A DNA stretch of 64,000 nucleotides from Nitrincola sp. A-D6 (lineage in GTDB: Bacteria > Pseudomonadota > Gammaproteobacteria > Pseudomonadales > Balneatricaceae): contig NZ_JRLB01000101.1 of assembly GCF_000764495.1 (NCBI RefSeq), forward strand, positions 1 to 64,000. Reading direction: 5' to 3'. This document shows, piece by piece, positions 47,562 to 58,062 of the stretch (within the stretch, counting starts at the first letter, position 1; each line of letters begins with the position of its first letter). A program made the position numbers and the translations under genes. The notes below the pieces were generated by a model, which saw only the letters and a list, made by a program, of their open reading frames with translations, did not search any database and was not told where the DNA came from.

Positions 47562-48517
47562 TTACGCCGGTAGCAGGGTGATCCAGTAGGGGGTAAAGGC
47601 TTGCAGTCTGACCGGAAGAATTTCTGTTAATTGCTGGAGTATGCGTTCTGTGTCTTGCAGCGAAAATATGCCGGTTACCCTGAGCGATGATACGTCCGGG
47701 CTCACGCGTAGCTTGCCGGTATGATAACGTGATAACTCCTCGGCAAACTCTAGCAATGGCATGTTGGCCACCGCCAGTTTTCGCCTGGTCCATGCCATAT
47801 TAGCAGCCTCTACAGCCTGGCGTTTGATCAGCCGAAAACGGGTGAAATCAGCACCCAGTCCGGATTCTATGATGCTGATGTCATCAGACTCGGCGGGTTG
47901 AATTTCTACCCGGCCTTCGTAAACGGCTAATCGAGCTTGTTTGTCCATAAGTCTTACTGAAAAGCGCGTACCCAGTGGACGTAGACTACCCTCTCGTGAA
48001 ACTACGGATAGGGGGAGTTGGTGGGGCGCCGTTTCGATATAGACTTCGCCCTCATACAGGCGTATTTCGCGTTTTCGCGGGGTAAAGTTTATATCGATCC
48101 GAGTTGCTGTGTTAATAAACAGATGGGTACCGTCAGCCAGGATTATGTCCTGTATTTCACCCTTATTGGTGGCATAGTCAGTTGAGTTGAAAAGGTTGGT
48201 ACGGAAGTGTTCTGTGGCCAGTAGCCCAGCGCCAGCGGTAACACTCGCATAGGTTAAAAACTGGCGGCGAGAAATGGATTTTGTCTGTCTTAATAATTTG
48301 CTGCCAACTTCGGGGTCGGGTACGACACGAAAACGCTGTTGTAACTTTTGTACCTGTTGCCAGGCCTGTTCATTTTCAGGTGCTGACTGACGCCAGGATA
48401 AACAGGCAGCATGATCTTGTTCTGTGACATCATCCGCCATAGTCGTGCCAGCCAGTTACAGGCCTGATTGATGGATTCCTTTGATGTTGCCGGCCGATCC
48501 AGTGTGTTGCGCCGCAT
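47562..48517 (-). CDS. FecR-family anti-sigma regulator, frameshifted in this sequence
   Basis: The cytoplasmic N-terminal part INQACNWLARLW is followed, after one missing G near 48440, by ADDVTEQDHAACLSWRQSAP, the classic FecR opening. A single membrane segment lies at about residues 88-105 (RQFLTYASVTAGAGLLA). The periplasmic part has GTHLFINTATRIDINFTPRK, LYEGEVYIETA and GTRFSVR, and the C-terminal STN-like tail interacts with receptor STN domains. Repaired length is 318 residues. It would transmit haem sensing from the receptor to the FecI-type sigma factor, which is encoded 9 kb away. Confidence 0.88.
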
Positions 48518-48577
48518 GTTAATTTCCCAGTTTATCTGAGCATCTGCCGGTATTTTTACATAGAACTGAGCGGGATA

Positions 48578-48596
48578 ACAAATGATTATTATTACT
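48578..48596 (-). promoter_or_regulatory. Fur-box-like sequence upstream of fecR-like gene
   Basis: On the minus strand AGTAATAATAATCATTTGT matches the Fur consensus at 13 of 19 positions, with ATAATCATT intact. It lies about 60 bases before the gene start. Consistent with iron control of the regulator. Confidence 0.5.
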
Positions 48597-48716
48597 ATTT
48601 GTAGTCTGGCCCTTATTGTTAGGGGGGAGGGCGCAGGCTTCAGCTGTGACTGATACAGATGTGTAACTCTGCTATTATCTTGGCTGTTTGACAACTGAAT
48701 GGGAGCGACACAGCTT

Positions 48717-49190
48717 GTGACGGATCAGGTAGATATCGACTGGATGAAGCGGGCACTTGCGCTGGCACAACAGGCGGCAGATCTAGGTGAGGTGCCGGTG
48801 GGTGCGTTGGTGGTGTTGGACGGACAGGTGATAGGTACTGGGTTTAACCAGCCGATTGGTGCACATGATCCCTGTGCCCATGCTGAAATTATTGCCCTGC
48901 GCGAAGCGGCCTTGCGGCTGGGTAATTACCGTTTACCCGGTGCGCAGCTCTACGTCACACTGGAGCCCTGCATGATGTGTGCGGGAGCGATGATCCATGC
49001 ACGTATAGAGCGGCTCATTTTTGCTGCAACTGAACCTAAAGCGGGGGCTATAGTCAGCCAGCTCAACAGTTTTGAGCTGGCGCATGTAAATCATCGTCCG
49101 GCCGTGACGTCAGGTGTACTGGCGGCTGAATGCAGTGCACAGCTGAGTGGTTTTTTTAGGGCGCGGCGAGCGGCCAAGCGCGGATCATAA
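48717..49190 (+). CDS. tadA: tRNA adenosine(34) deaminase
   Basis: Deaminates A34 to inosine in tRNA-Arg(ACG). The zinc/catalytic motifs are HAEIIALREAALR (His and proton-shuttle Glu) and PCMMCAGAMIHARIERL (two Cys). The GTG at 48717 has GGGAG upstream and gives 157 residues starting MTDQVDIDWMKRALALA. An ATG at 48699 would add six residues but has no RBS. Its end overlaps the convergent mltF stop by 6 bases. Confidence 0.93.
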   Translation: MTDQVDIDWMKRALALAQQAADLGEVPVGALVVLDGQVIGTGFNQPIGAHDPCAHAEIIALREAALRLGNYRLPGAQLYVTLEPCMMCAGAMIHARIERLIFAATEPKAGAIVSQLNSFELAHVNHRPAVTSGVLAAECSAQLSGFFRARRAAKRGS

Positions 49191-50693
49191 GCTGGGAGCA
49201 AAATTCCTTAACACCTTTTCGCTGATGTCGCGGAAATCCTCTGGCGTGTTGCCATTGGGTATCCCTTCCTCGTCATCGGGTTGCTGGTTTTCGCGAGTCA
49301 GCAGCTGATATTCCCACTCAAACACATCGATATAGCGCCGGACGTTATCGACATAACGGACGGGTTCATGGCCTCGGGCGTAGCCATAGCGCAGTTGTGA
49401 GTAATAACGTTCCTGAGCCAGTTTGGGCAGGTGTGAACGCACATCGGCCCAGCGATCCGGGTCATCACCCAACTGCTGAGTCAATCGCCGGGCATCTTCC
49501 AAGTGGCCATAGCCTACATTGTAGGCGGCCAGCGCGAACCAGGTATGGTCTGGTTCGGGAATCCGAGCAGGAATGCGTTGTTTTACATTCAGCAGGTACT
49601 GTGCCCCACCCAGAATGCTTTGTTCTGCATCGGTGCGATCTTCAACATTAACCTCACTGGCAGCGGCATTGGTTAGCATCATTACACCTCTGACGCCTGT
49701 TGGCGAAACAGCATCAGCATTCCAGTGTGACTCCTGATAAGCAATGGCGGCCAGTAGTGACAATCCAAAACCGGTGCTTTCGGCTGCTTGTGAAAAATAC
49801 GGTTTGAGCGGTATAAAGCGTTCGGTCAGATGACTGCGGAAAGAAACCGTATCAAAAAAATTCAACGGATTTTCCTGGGTGAAGTAGCGAGCTTCCAGAT
49901 CGGTGATCAGTGCTTGAGTGTCAGGCGCTGCAAAAAAATCATTGAGCGCATTGATGAAGGACTGGTCTCTTTGCAGGGGCAGTAGCCAACTCACCGCAAT
50001 GGGCTCGCCTAATGCTGAAGCTTCCTGTAAGCCTGGAAAAAAAGAGCGCTGGGTGCCAAAAAAGAAAGTATCTGTGACGGTATAATCTAATTCGCCTTCA
50101 TGCACGGCCCTCAGCAGGTCAATACTGTCGGCATCGGCGGGTGTGATTATCTCTATTGAGTCTAGTGAGTCGATGCCTGCGAGGTAGTTGTGCAGGCTGG
50201 CTTCATGGCTGGTGCCTGGCAGTACGCCGATTCGGCTGTCGACCAAGTCTTCTGCGGTTTGCGGGGCGGGGCGCCCCTGGCGTTGCCTGTAGATGAGTAC
50301 TGAATTACTTTCGCGGTAGACAGGACCGGCTTTGAATAGCAGGCGGCGCTCATCGGTGGTAAGCAGATTGGCCGCCAGAAAATGCACGCTGCGGCCTTGC
50401 AGGCTCCGAAACAGTTCGTTGTAATCGTTAGTAACGGTAAGTTCCAGTTCCACGCCCAGGTAGTCGGCAAAGGCTTTGCTGAGCTCATACTCAAATCCGG
50501 CGGGGTCTCCCCGCTGCAGGTACCAGGTCATTGGGCTGTTGACAGTACCAACACGTAGTTTGCCCTGGTTTTGAATCAGCTTGAGTTGGGTGGCATTGTT
50601 CAGGCTGATAAACACCACAGCAAAGGTCAGACCAAGCACCAGCAGGGTCAGTAACAGTTCGCGCAGGTAATTAGATTTTTGTGTTGGTATCAT
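49185..50693 (-). CDS. mltF: Membrane-bound lytic murein transglycosylase F
   Basis: Cleaves peptidoglycan glycan strands to 1,6-anhydro products. The 502-residue product has an N-terminal membrane anchor (residues 10-28). A solute-binding-3-like domain follows (LRVGTVNSPMTWYLQRGDPA, GFEYELSKAFADYLG). The SLT domain carries the catalytic Glu in LLAAIAYQESHWN and has GVRGVMMLT and LAAYNVGYGHLEDA. The acidic C-terminus (QPDDEEGIPNG) is usual for MltF. Divergent to purL and convergent with tadA. Confidence 0.95.
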   Translation of the reverse strand: MIPTQKSNYLRELLLTLLVLGLTFAVVFISLNNATQLKLIQNQGKLRVGTVNSPMTWYLQRGDPAGFEYELSKAFADYLGVELELTVTNDYNELFRSLQGRSVHFLAANLLTTDERRLLFKAGPVYRESNSVLIYRQRQGRPAPQTAEDLVDSRIGVLPGTSHEASLHNYLAGIDSLDSIEIITPADADSIDLLRAVHEGELDYTVTDTFFFGTQRSFFPGLQEASALGEPIAVSWLLPLQRDQSFINALNDFFAAPDTQALITDLEARYFTQENPLNFFDTVSFRSHLTERFIPLKPYFSQAAESTGFGLSLLAAIAYQESHWNADAVSPTGVRGVMMLTNAAASEVNVEDRTDAEQSILGGAQYLLNVKQRIPARIPEPDHTWFALAAYNVGYGHLEDARRLTQQLGDDPDRWADVRSHLPKLAQERYYSQLRYGYARGHEPVRYVDNVRRYIDVFEWEYQLLTRENQQPDDEEGIPNGNTPEDFRDISEKVLRNFAPSL

Positions 50694-50800
50694 GTCTTGG
50701 CTTTTCTGGTATCGGATACCCCTGTTCGGGTAAACTATACACTTAATTTCCCGCTGTTAATGCCTGGCGTTACAGGTACCAAAAGAGGCTCGAAATCGAC

Positions 50801-53800
50801 ATGCTCGTTCTGCGTGGAGCACCCGCTCTCTCGGCTTTCCGTCGTGATAAGTTATTATCACTCCTTCAGACTCAAACCGATTCAGTAACCGGTCTGTATG
50901 CTGAGTTCATTCATTTTGCCGATACACCGGCTCCGCTGAAGGGCGAGGAGCAAGGCGTGCTCGACCGGATTCTGAGCTATGGCCCCACAGGGATGGCTGA
51001 AAATCCTGAGGGCGAGCTGTTTCTGGTTATTCCCCGACCTGGAACAATTTCGCCCTGGTCCAGCAAGGCTACAGATATCGCACAAAACTGTGGTCTAACG
51101 CAAATAAATCGGTTGGAGCGTGGGTTAGCCTACTATATTCACAGCCGGACTGCACTGAGTGATGCTGAGCGCAGCTTCATTCAGGCCCAACTGCATGATC
51201 GTATGACGCAGTCGGTGGTTGATACGCTGGAGGCGGCTGCCAGCTTGTTTAGGCATGAAGCACCTCGTCCGCTTGCTCTGGTTGATGTGTTAACAGAGGG
51301 GCGGGCAGCCCTTGAATCTGCTAACACGACCTTAGGGCTGGCGCTGGCAGAGGATGAAATCGATTATCTGCTGCAAAGCTTTACCGATCTGCAACGTAAT
51401 CCCACCGATGTAGAGCTGATGATGTTTGCGCAGGCTAATTCTGAGCACTGCCGCCACAAAATATTCAATGCCAGTTGGGATATTGATGGTGAAACACAGG
51501 ATAAGTCCCTGTTTGCGATGATCCGTAACACCAATGAGCTGGGTGGTGAGAATGTCCTTTCGGCTTATAAAGACAATGCTGCAGTTATAAGCGGTTCGGT
51601 TGCCGGGCGGTTTTACCCAGACCCAGATTCTGCGGCATACGGCTTTCATCAGGAACCCATTCATATCCTGATGAAAGTTGAAACACACAACCACCCGACG
51701 GCTATAGCGCCGCATCCAGGTGCGGCAACCGGGTCGGGTGGTGAAATTCGTGACGAAGGTGCCACAGGTAAGGGCGCCAAGCCGAAAGCCGGTTTGAACG
51801 GGTTTACCGTATCAGATTTGAATATCCCTGGTTTTGAACAGCCTGGGAATCGGATTACGGTAAGCCGGAACGCATCGTGACCGCATTGGATATTATGCTG
51901 GAAGGTCCTATAGGGGCGGCGGCGTTTAATAATGAATTCGGTCGGCCAAATCTCACCGGCTATTTCCGTACCTTCGAACAGCAAGTGCCTGGTGCGGCGG
52001 GTGATGAAGTGCGCGGCTATCACAAGCCGATCATGATTGCCGGTGGCTTGGGAAATATTCGTGAAGATCACGTTGATAAGGGCGAGATTCCGGTAGGGGC
52101 CAAACTGATCTGTCTGGGTGGTCCGGCGATGCTGATCGGTCTGGGTGGTGGCGCCGCTTCTTCAATGACATCGGGTAGCTCGGCGGCTGATCTGGATTTC
52201 GCTTCAGTACAGCGCGAAAACCCTGAACTGGAACGCCGTTGTCAGGAGGTGATCGATCGCTGCTGGCAGTTAGCGGATCGGAACCCCATCGCGTTTATCC
52301 ACGATGTTGGCGCGGGTGGTTTATCCAATGCTTTCCCTGAGCTGGTTAAAGATGGCGGTTGCGGCGGGCATTTTGAACTGCGTAATATCAATAATGATGA
52401 ACCCGGTCTGTCACCACTGGAGATCTGGTGTAATGAAGCCCAGGAACGTTATGTGCTGGCGGTCAGCCGCAGGATATGCCACGTTTTGAAGCCATTTGTG
52501 AACGTGAGCGCTGCCCTTACGCGGTGGTGGGTGAGGCGACTGATGCGCATCACCTGACCTTAAATGACACCCATTTTGAAGCTAAACCGGTTGATTTGCC
52601 AATGTCAGTGTTATTTGGCAAACCACCGAAAATGCATCGCAGTGTTACACGCATTAACTATGACCTGCCAGAGTTTGATGCTAGCAATATTGATCTGGAA
52701 GACGCGGTTGAGCGAGTGCTTAAACTGCCGGCGGTAGCTTCCAAATCCTTCCTGATCACCATTGGTGACCGGACCATTACCGGGCTGGTTGCACGTGATC
52801 AGATGGTCGGTCCCTGGCAGGTGCCGGTGGCTGACTGTGCTGTGACAGCGGCCTCCTTTGATACCTATGCTGGCGAAGCCATGGCTATGGGGGAGCGGAC
52901 TCCCCTGGCATTAATTGACTCTCCGGCCTCAGGGCGTATTGCCGTTGGTGAAACCCTGACCAATCTGGCGGCGGCACGGATTGCTGATATCGCTGATGTT
53001 AAGCTCTCAGCCAACTGGATGTGTGCCGCGGGCCATCCTGGAGAAGATGAAAAGCTCTATGACACGGTCAAAGCCGTGGGCATGGAGTTGTGTCCTGAGC
53101 TGGGTATTACCATTCCTGTCGGCAAGGACTCCATGTCGATGCGTACGGTATGGAGCGAGGAGGGTCAGGCTAAAAGTGTCACCGCGCCTATGTCGTTAGT
53201 CGTGTCGGGCTTTGCACCGGTGGTAGATATACGCAAAACGCTGACACCGCAGCTACTCACAGATCAGGGTGAAACCGATCTGCTGTTGATAGATCTGGGT
53301 GCTGGCCAGAATCGACTCGGCTTATCAGCCTGGCGCAGGTCTATAATCAGGTCGGACAGCAGGCTCCTGATCTGGATGATGCGGGGTTAATGCGTGCATT
53401 CTTTGCTGCAATTCAAGAACTCAACGCCCAGGGTAGGCTGCTGTCCTATCATGACCGCTCTGATGGTGGTTTATTTGTTACCCTGGCAGAAATGGCCTTT
53501 GCCGGCCACTGTGGTATCGATATTAATCTGGATATGCTCGCGGCGGGCCAGGATGAGATTGCAGCGGCCCTGTTTGCAGAAGAGTTGGGCGCTGTGATTC
53601 AGGTGCGCCGCGAACACACGGCTGAAGTGTTAACGGAGCTGAATGCGGCAGGTCTCGGTGATCTGGTCAGTGTGATTGGTACGATCAATGAGGATGACTC
53701 GGTTAACCTCTACTTTGATGAAGAAGAGATCTTCAGTGAAAGTCGCTCGTTATTGCAAAGCTATTGGGCGGAAACCTCTTATCAGTTACAGTCGATGCGT

Positions 53801-54700
53801 GATAATCCTGAGTGCGCGCAGCAGGAGTTTGAGCAGATTCAGGATCGCAATGATCCGGGCCTGCATGTGGCACTGAGTTATGCTGTAAACGAAGATGTAG
53901 CGGCGCCCTATATCGCCTCAGGAATGCGGCCACAGGTGGCTGTTTTGCGCGAGCAGGGAGTGAACGGTCAGGTTGAAATGGCCGCGGCCTTTGATCGCGC
54001 CGGATTCACCGCTGTGGATGTGCATATGAGCGATATTCTGTCTGGGCGTGTTTCGCTGGACGTTTTCCAGGGTTTGGTGGCCTGTGGTGGCTTCTCGTAC
54101 GGTGATGTATTGGGTGCCGGTGAAGGTTGGGCGAAATCAGTATTGTTTAATAGTCGCGCTCGCGATGAATTTGCCGCTTTCTTTGCCCGTCAGAGCAGTT
54201 TTGCATTGGGTGTGTGTAATGGCTGTCAGATGATGTCTAATCTGCATGAGTTGATTCCCGGTGCCGAGCGTTGGCCGCACTTTGTGCGTAATAGTTCTGA
54301 GCAGTTTGAAGCACGTCAGGCGATGGTAGAAGTTCAGCAGACGCCTTCAATCTTCCTGCAGGGGATGGCCGGATCACGCATGCCTATTGCGATTGCACAT
54401 GGTGAAGGGCGCGCTGAGTTCAGTGATGCTGATCATCTGCAACGTTTGCAGCAATCCTCGGATATCGCGCTGCGCTATGTGGATAACTATGGCAAGGTAA
54501 CGGAACGTTATCCCGCTAATCCCAATGGCTCACCAGCCGGGATTGCGGGTATTACAACGCCGGATGGTCGCGTAACGATTATGATGCCACATCCGGAGCG
54601 CATGTTTCGTGCTGTACAGCATTCATGGAGTCCGGAAGACTGGTCTGAGGATGGTAGTTGGATGCGTATGTTCAGAAATGCGCGTGCCTGGCTGAAGTAA
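50801..54700 (+). CDS. purL: Phosphoribosylformylglycinamidine synthase, three frameshifts in this sequence
   Basis: Large ATP-dependent amidotransferase of purine synthesis, single-chain type. Recognisable in order are the PurS-like N-terminus ([16 protein letters not shown]), [27 protein letters not shown] and [20 protein letters not shown]. Further on are GGGAASSM, the FGKPPKMHR region, GKDSMSMRT and the C-terminal amidotransferase domain with [12 protein letters not shown] (Cys) and MPHPERMFR. Breaks near 51862, 52465-52476 and 53330 each need one added base. Repaired length is 1300 residues, the normal size. The amidotransferase triad is intact. Confidence 0.93.
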
Positions 54701-54758
54701 TCCGCTAAAGCAGTTACCTGTCTGTTGGGATGGGTGACTGCTTAACGAGGTTCAGGCG

Positions 54759-54790
54759 AAAAAAAAACCAACCCGAGGGTTGGTTTTTTT
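54759..54790. terminator. Bidirectional terminator between purL and the OmpA-like gene
   Basis: AAAAAACCAACCC paired with GGGTTGGTTTTTT around a 2-base centre, T-rich on both strands. It serves purL (+) and the convergent OmpA-like gene (-). Confidence 0.9.
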
Positions 54791-54809
54791 GTCTCTTGCC
54801 GGTCAGTTA

Positions 54810-55406
54810 TTACTGAGCGCGACGAGTGCCTTTGATTTCAACGTCTACACGACGATCAGGACGCAAGCAAGCAATCAGCTCAGCACCACGACCAGAACAG
54901 TTAGCTACAGGTGAACGGCTACCCATTGAGCTAGTGCTCATCAAGTTACGATCAACGCCAGCATTTGCCAGTGCAACAGCAACAGCATCTGCACGACGCT
55001 GTGATAGGCGATCATTGTAAGTCATGTTACCAATACGGTCAGCATGACCAGTCAGTTCGATGCTATCAACGCTAGCCAGTGAACCAATATGGTTAACAAT
55101 GGTAGAGATATCGCCAACATCAGTTTTGTCAAAGTCGAAGTAGAGTGCAAATTTGCGCTCAAGATCAGCAACTTCAGGAGCTGGAGCTGGAGCTGGAGCG
55201 GGTGCATCAGCCTGAGCGACGTAGCCAGCGCAACCTGGAACCGCTTTATCAACGCTCCAAGAACTTGTCTGCCAGCATTCACCGAAGCTGGTGCGCCATA
55301 CAGTGTCGCTTGAATTTGCGGCGTAGCCTGAAACCTGAGCCTGAGCGGCTGAGAAGCCGAGAGTCAGGGCCAGGCCGGCAGCTATAGCAATTTTCTTCAT
55401 CATCAT
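54810..55406 (-). CDS. OmpA-family outer-membrane protein
   Basis: A 198-residue protein with signal peptide (MKKIAIAAGLALTLGFSAAQA). Next is a short Cys/Trp-containing domain (WRTSFGECWQTSSWS), a (PA)n hinge, and a C-terminal OmpA peptidoglycan-binding domain (YFDFDKTDVGD; ELTGHADRIGNMTYNDRLSQ; RRVDVEIKG). The first part is too short for a full eight-strand barrel, so it is an OprF/OmpA relative of the small type. Three tandem Met codons occur at the start; the last (55400) is best placed to the AAGGAA site. Confidence 0.87.
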   Translation of the reverse strand: MMMKKIAIAAGLALTLGFSAAQAQVSGYAANSSDTVWRTSFGECWQTSSWSVDKAVPGCAGYVAQADAPAPAPAPAPEVADLERKFALYFDFDKTDVGDISTIVNHIGSLASVDSIELTGHADRIGNMTYNDRLSQRRADAVAVALANAGVDRNLMSTSSMGSRSPVANCSGRGAELIACLRPDRRVDVEIKGTRRAQ

Positions 55407-55559
55407 TTCCTTGTGCCAGGTTGGATGTAGGTCTTTTAGTTAATTTCTCAGCTTAATTTAAGCATACTAAAGCTTAACCCAAGATAAACGCACTTCATAG
55501 ATAAGTGTCGCTTTTTTGGTCAAGTTCTACACAGGAGAGTATAGCAGAAACTACTAAGG

Positions 55560-55858
55560 TCAGGGCAATACCTTCTTGAAGGGTTTGATGCTAATTCTTT
55601 TGTATACACCCGCGATGCGGTAAGGATCCTGATCAGCCCATAACTGCGCCTCAGTCAGGATGGGAATTCAGCTACAATAAGGCTTCCGCTAAAGCCTGCA
55701 TCTCCAGGGTCTTCATTATCAATCGCAGGGTGTGGTCCTGCTATAAGTAAACGACCTTCAGAGCTGAGTTGTTTTAGACGTTCGAGATGCGCCGGACGTA
55801 CTTCAAGACGTTTTTCCAGACTATCTTCGATATCTTCAGCAATAATGGCATAAAACAT
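55560..55858 (-). CDS. yciI: YciI-like protein, frameshifted in this sequence
   Basis: Starts [18 protein letters not shown] and contains [20 protein letters not shown] and [16 protein letters not shown], then continues in a second frame with [18 protein letters not shown] and ends KKVLP at 55560. One missing base (TCC[N]CTG) gives 99 residues, typical of the YciI family. The fold is ferredoxin-like with a conserved His-Asp pair; activity is unknown in most members. It lies next to the PHP gene, as in the conserved yci neighbourhood of other gammaproteobacteria. Confidence 0.83.
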
Positions 55859-56043
55859 ATTTTTCTCCGGCGTTTTTTTACTGATACAGTCAGTTGTATC
55901 TCATATTGGGCGGGTGTTTTTGTCATTATACTACTATAATAGGGCCCAGAATCCGCATTATTTTTGCCAGATATGGCTGCTGCAATTTGACTGGCCGGTG
56001 TCGGCCGTCATGCTTATTCATGTCCTGAATCCGGAGATATAAT

Positions 56044-56903
56044 TTGTTATATGATTTGCACATGCATAGTAGTGCCTCAGATGGCGTATTGGCCCCTGGC
56101 GCGCTGGTGGATCTGTGTGCAGATAAGGGTATACAGATTATGGCACTAACGGACCATGACACGATGGGGGGTATTGCTGAAGCTAAACAGGCTGCCGCTG
56201 CCCGGGGGGTGTGTTTGGTGCCGGGTGCTGAGTTCACCTGTATGTGGCGTAGGCAGTTTTGCATATATTAGGGTTGAATTTGGATGAGCAAAACCTGGAT
56301 TTGCAAGCTTATGTTCTTGAGTTGATTGCAGTGCGTAATAAGCGCGCAGAAAAAATTGCAGAACGTCTGATAAAGAAAGGTATCTCAGCCGATATACTGG
56401 ATCGGGCACGTGTTATAGCCGGTGATGCAAGTATTTGCCGGCCTCATTTTGCTAAGGCACTTATTCAGAGTGGTTATGTAAACTCTGCCAAGCAGGCTTT
56501 TGATACCTATCTTGGTCAGGGTAAAGCGGGAGATGTCAAAGCACAGTGGCCAGATCCAGAATGTATAATTAATATTATCCATCAGGCGGGTGGTTATGCT
56601 GTGCTGGCTCACCCAACGAAATATAATATGACGTTTACACGACTACGATTATTGCTGGGTGAGTTGAAAGATTGGGGTTGTGAGGCGGTTGAGGTGAGTT
56701 ACCCGGGAATGAATCCTGATCAGGCGCGTGAGTTGTTAAAAGTAGTTAAGCAGTTCGGTTTTTTAGTTTCTGCAGGGAGCGACTTCCATTCGCCTGAATC
56801 TAGCTGGACGGCACCGGGGCGCTTTCCTGTTATTGATGTTGATAGCAGTCATTTGTTAAATAAATTTTTAGTAAATATTAATATAGAAGCTGGTTTGAGT
56901 TAG
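56044..56903 (+). CDS. PHP-domain phosphoesterase (YciV/Rnm-like), frameshifted in this sequence
   Basis: Metal-dependent phosphatase of the PHP class. LYDLHMHSSASDGVL and ALTDHDTMGGIAEAK hold the metal-binding His and Asp, and LVPGAEFTC a Glu. The frame shifts at a TTTT run near 56254-56258, after which LHILGLNLDEQNLDL, HPTKYNMTFTRLR and AGSDFHSPESSW continue to 56903. One missing base gives 286 residues. The start is TTG at 56044 with GGAG seven bases before it. Known relatives hydrolyse 3',5'-nucleoside bisphosphates and trim short RNA. Confidence 0.87.
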
Positions 56904-56921
56904 CCAGCGATGGAGGTAGTA

Positions 56922-57542
56922 GTGAGTCAGTTTTTCCAGATTCATCCTGAAAATCCTCAGAAGCGCCTGATTACTCAGGCTGTTGAAATATTAAGGCAAG
57001 GCGGTGTGATTGTTTACCCGACTGATTGTGCTTATGCGCTAGGTTGCTGCCTCGAAAATAAAAAAGCGGTTGATCGTATCCGTCAAATAAGGCGTCTGGA
57101 TGACAAGCATAATTTCACGCTGGTTTGCGGCGACCTTTCGGTAATATCAACCTATGCTAAGGTAGATAACTCAGTATATAGGTTGCTGAAAGCACATACC
57201 CCTGGTGCTTTTACATTTATACTTAATGCTACCGGTGAAGTGCCACGCAGGTTGTTACATCCAAAGCGTCGTACTATCGGCATTCGTGTTCCTGATAACC
57301 CTATAGTTGCCGCATTGCTGGCGGAGTTGGGTGAACCTATTATGAGCACGTCACTTATCATGCCGGAAGAAACTGTGCCCTTGTCTGATCCGTACGATAT
57401 TCGCGATACCTTGCAGCATCATGTTGATTTGGTGATAGATGGTGGTTTTTGTGGCATGGAAGCGACCAGTGTTATAAATCTAACTGGCGATGAACCTGAA
57501 ATAGCGCGTGAGGGTGCGGGTAATATAAGTTCCTTTATGTAG
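56922..57542 (+). CDS. yciO: YciO-like protein of the Sua5/TsaC family
   Basis: The GTG at 56922 with GGAGG upstream gives 206 residues starting MSQFFQIHPENPQKRLITQA, matching YciO rather than TsaC. The TsaC/Sua5 core is clear: GGVIVYPTDCAYALGC, KHNFTLVCGDLS, PGAFTFIL, RRTIGIRVPDNPI and EPIMSTSL. TsaC makes threonylcarbamoyl-AMP for tRNA t6A; YciO has a weaker or different activity. Follows the PHP gene by 18 bases. Confidence 0.9.
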   Translation: MSQFFQIHPENPQKRLITQAVEILRQGGVIVYPTDCAYALGCCLENKKAVDRIRQIRRLDDKHNFTLVCGDLSVISTYAKVDNSVYRLLKAHTPGAFTFILNATGEVPRRLLHPKRRTIGIRVPDNPIVAALLAELGEPIMSTSLIMPEETVPLSDPYDIRDTLQHHVDLVIDGGFCGMEATSVINLTGDEPEIAREGAGNISSFM

Positions 57543-57628
57543 TAAAATATTTTTATTAGCCTGTTATTGCAAAAGCTGTATTTCTGAAGATAATAGGCAG
57601 GTCAATAAATAAGGTGGGAATTAATCAA

Positions 57629-58024
57629 ATGTCTGATTTTATCAAAATACTAATGCGTAAAAATTCTTTAAGAAAGCAATGCCAGGACTTGTCTGTCGGT
57701 GATGTGGAAAAGGTTCTTTCTGATTTAAGTGACATTCTTGCTGAGCGTAAGGAAGAGGAAGCGCTAAAAGCGGCAGAAGAAAGTAAGCGTATCGAAAAAA
57801 TTGAGCAGATCCGCCAGGCAATGAAAGACGCTGGTCTGGATATTTCAGATTTATCGGATTTAGCTGAAGTCGCACCGAAAAAAACAGTTAAAGCAAAATA
57901 TTATATTATCGATGCCGAAGGTGAGCGTCATGAGTGGTCAGGTCGTGGCAGGACACCTGTTGCGTTTGCGGACTATATGAAGCAGCGTGGTATCAGTAAG
58001 GATCAGTTGCCGAGTGTGGATTGA
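57629..58024 (+). CDS. H-NS-family nucleoid-associated protein
   Basis: A 131-residue DNA-binding protein. The N-terminal half is a coiled-coil oligomerisation domain (SLRKQCQDLSVGDVEKVLSD; AERKEEEALKAAEESKRIEK). A short linker (APKKTVKAK) precedes the C-terminal H-NS domain with the AT-hook-like loop GRGRTPVAFADYMKQRG. ATG 57629 is preferred over 57614 because of AAGGTGGGAA upstream. Likely silences AT-rich, acquired DNA. It lies between yciO and rluB. Confidence 0.85.
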   Translation: MSDFIKILMRKNSLRKQCQDLSVGDVEKVLSDLSDILAERKEEEALKAAEESKRIEKIEQIRQAMKDAGLDISDLSDLAEVAPKKTVKAKYYIIDAEGERHEWSGRGRTPVAFADYMKQRGISKDQLPSVD

Positions 58025-58062
58025 TTTTAGTATTTTTTGGATGAATTATCAGGGTAGCGTCA

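Noticed and set aside
50801-54700. Split purL (multi-subunit PurS/PurQ/PurL) or programmed frameshifting
   Set aside because: Breaks fall inside domains rather than between them, there is no slippery heptamer with downstream structure, and each needs just one added base. Sequence error is simpler.
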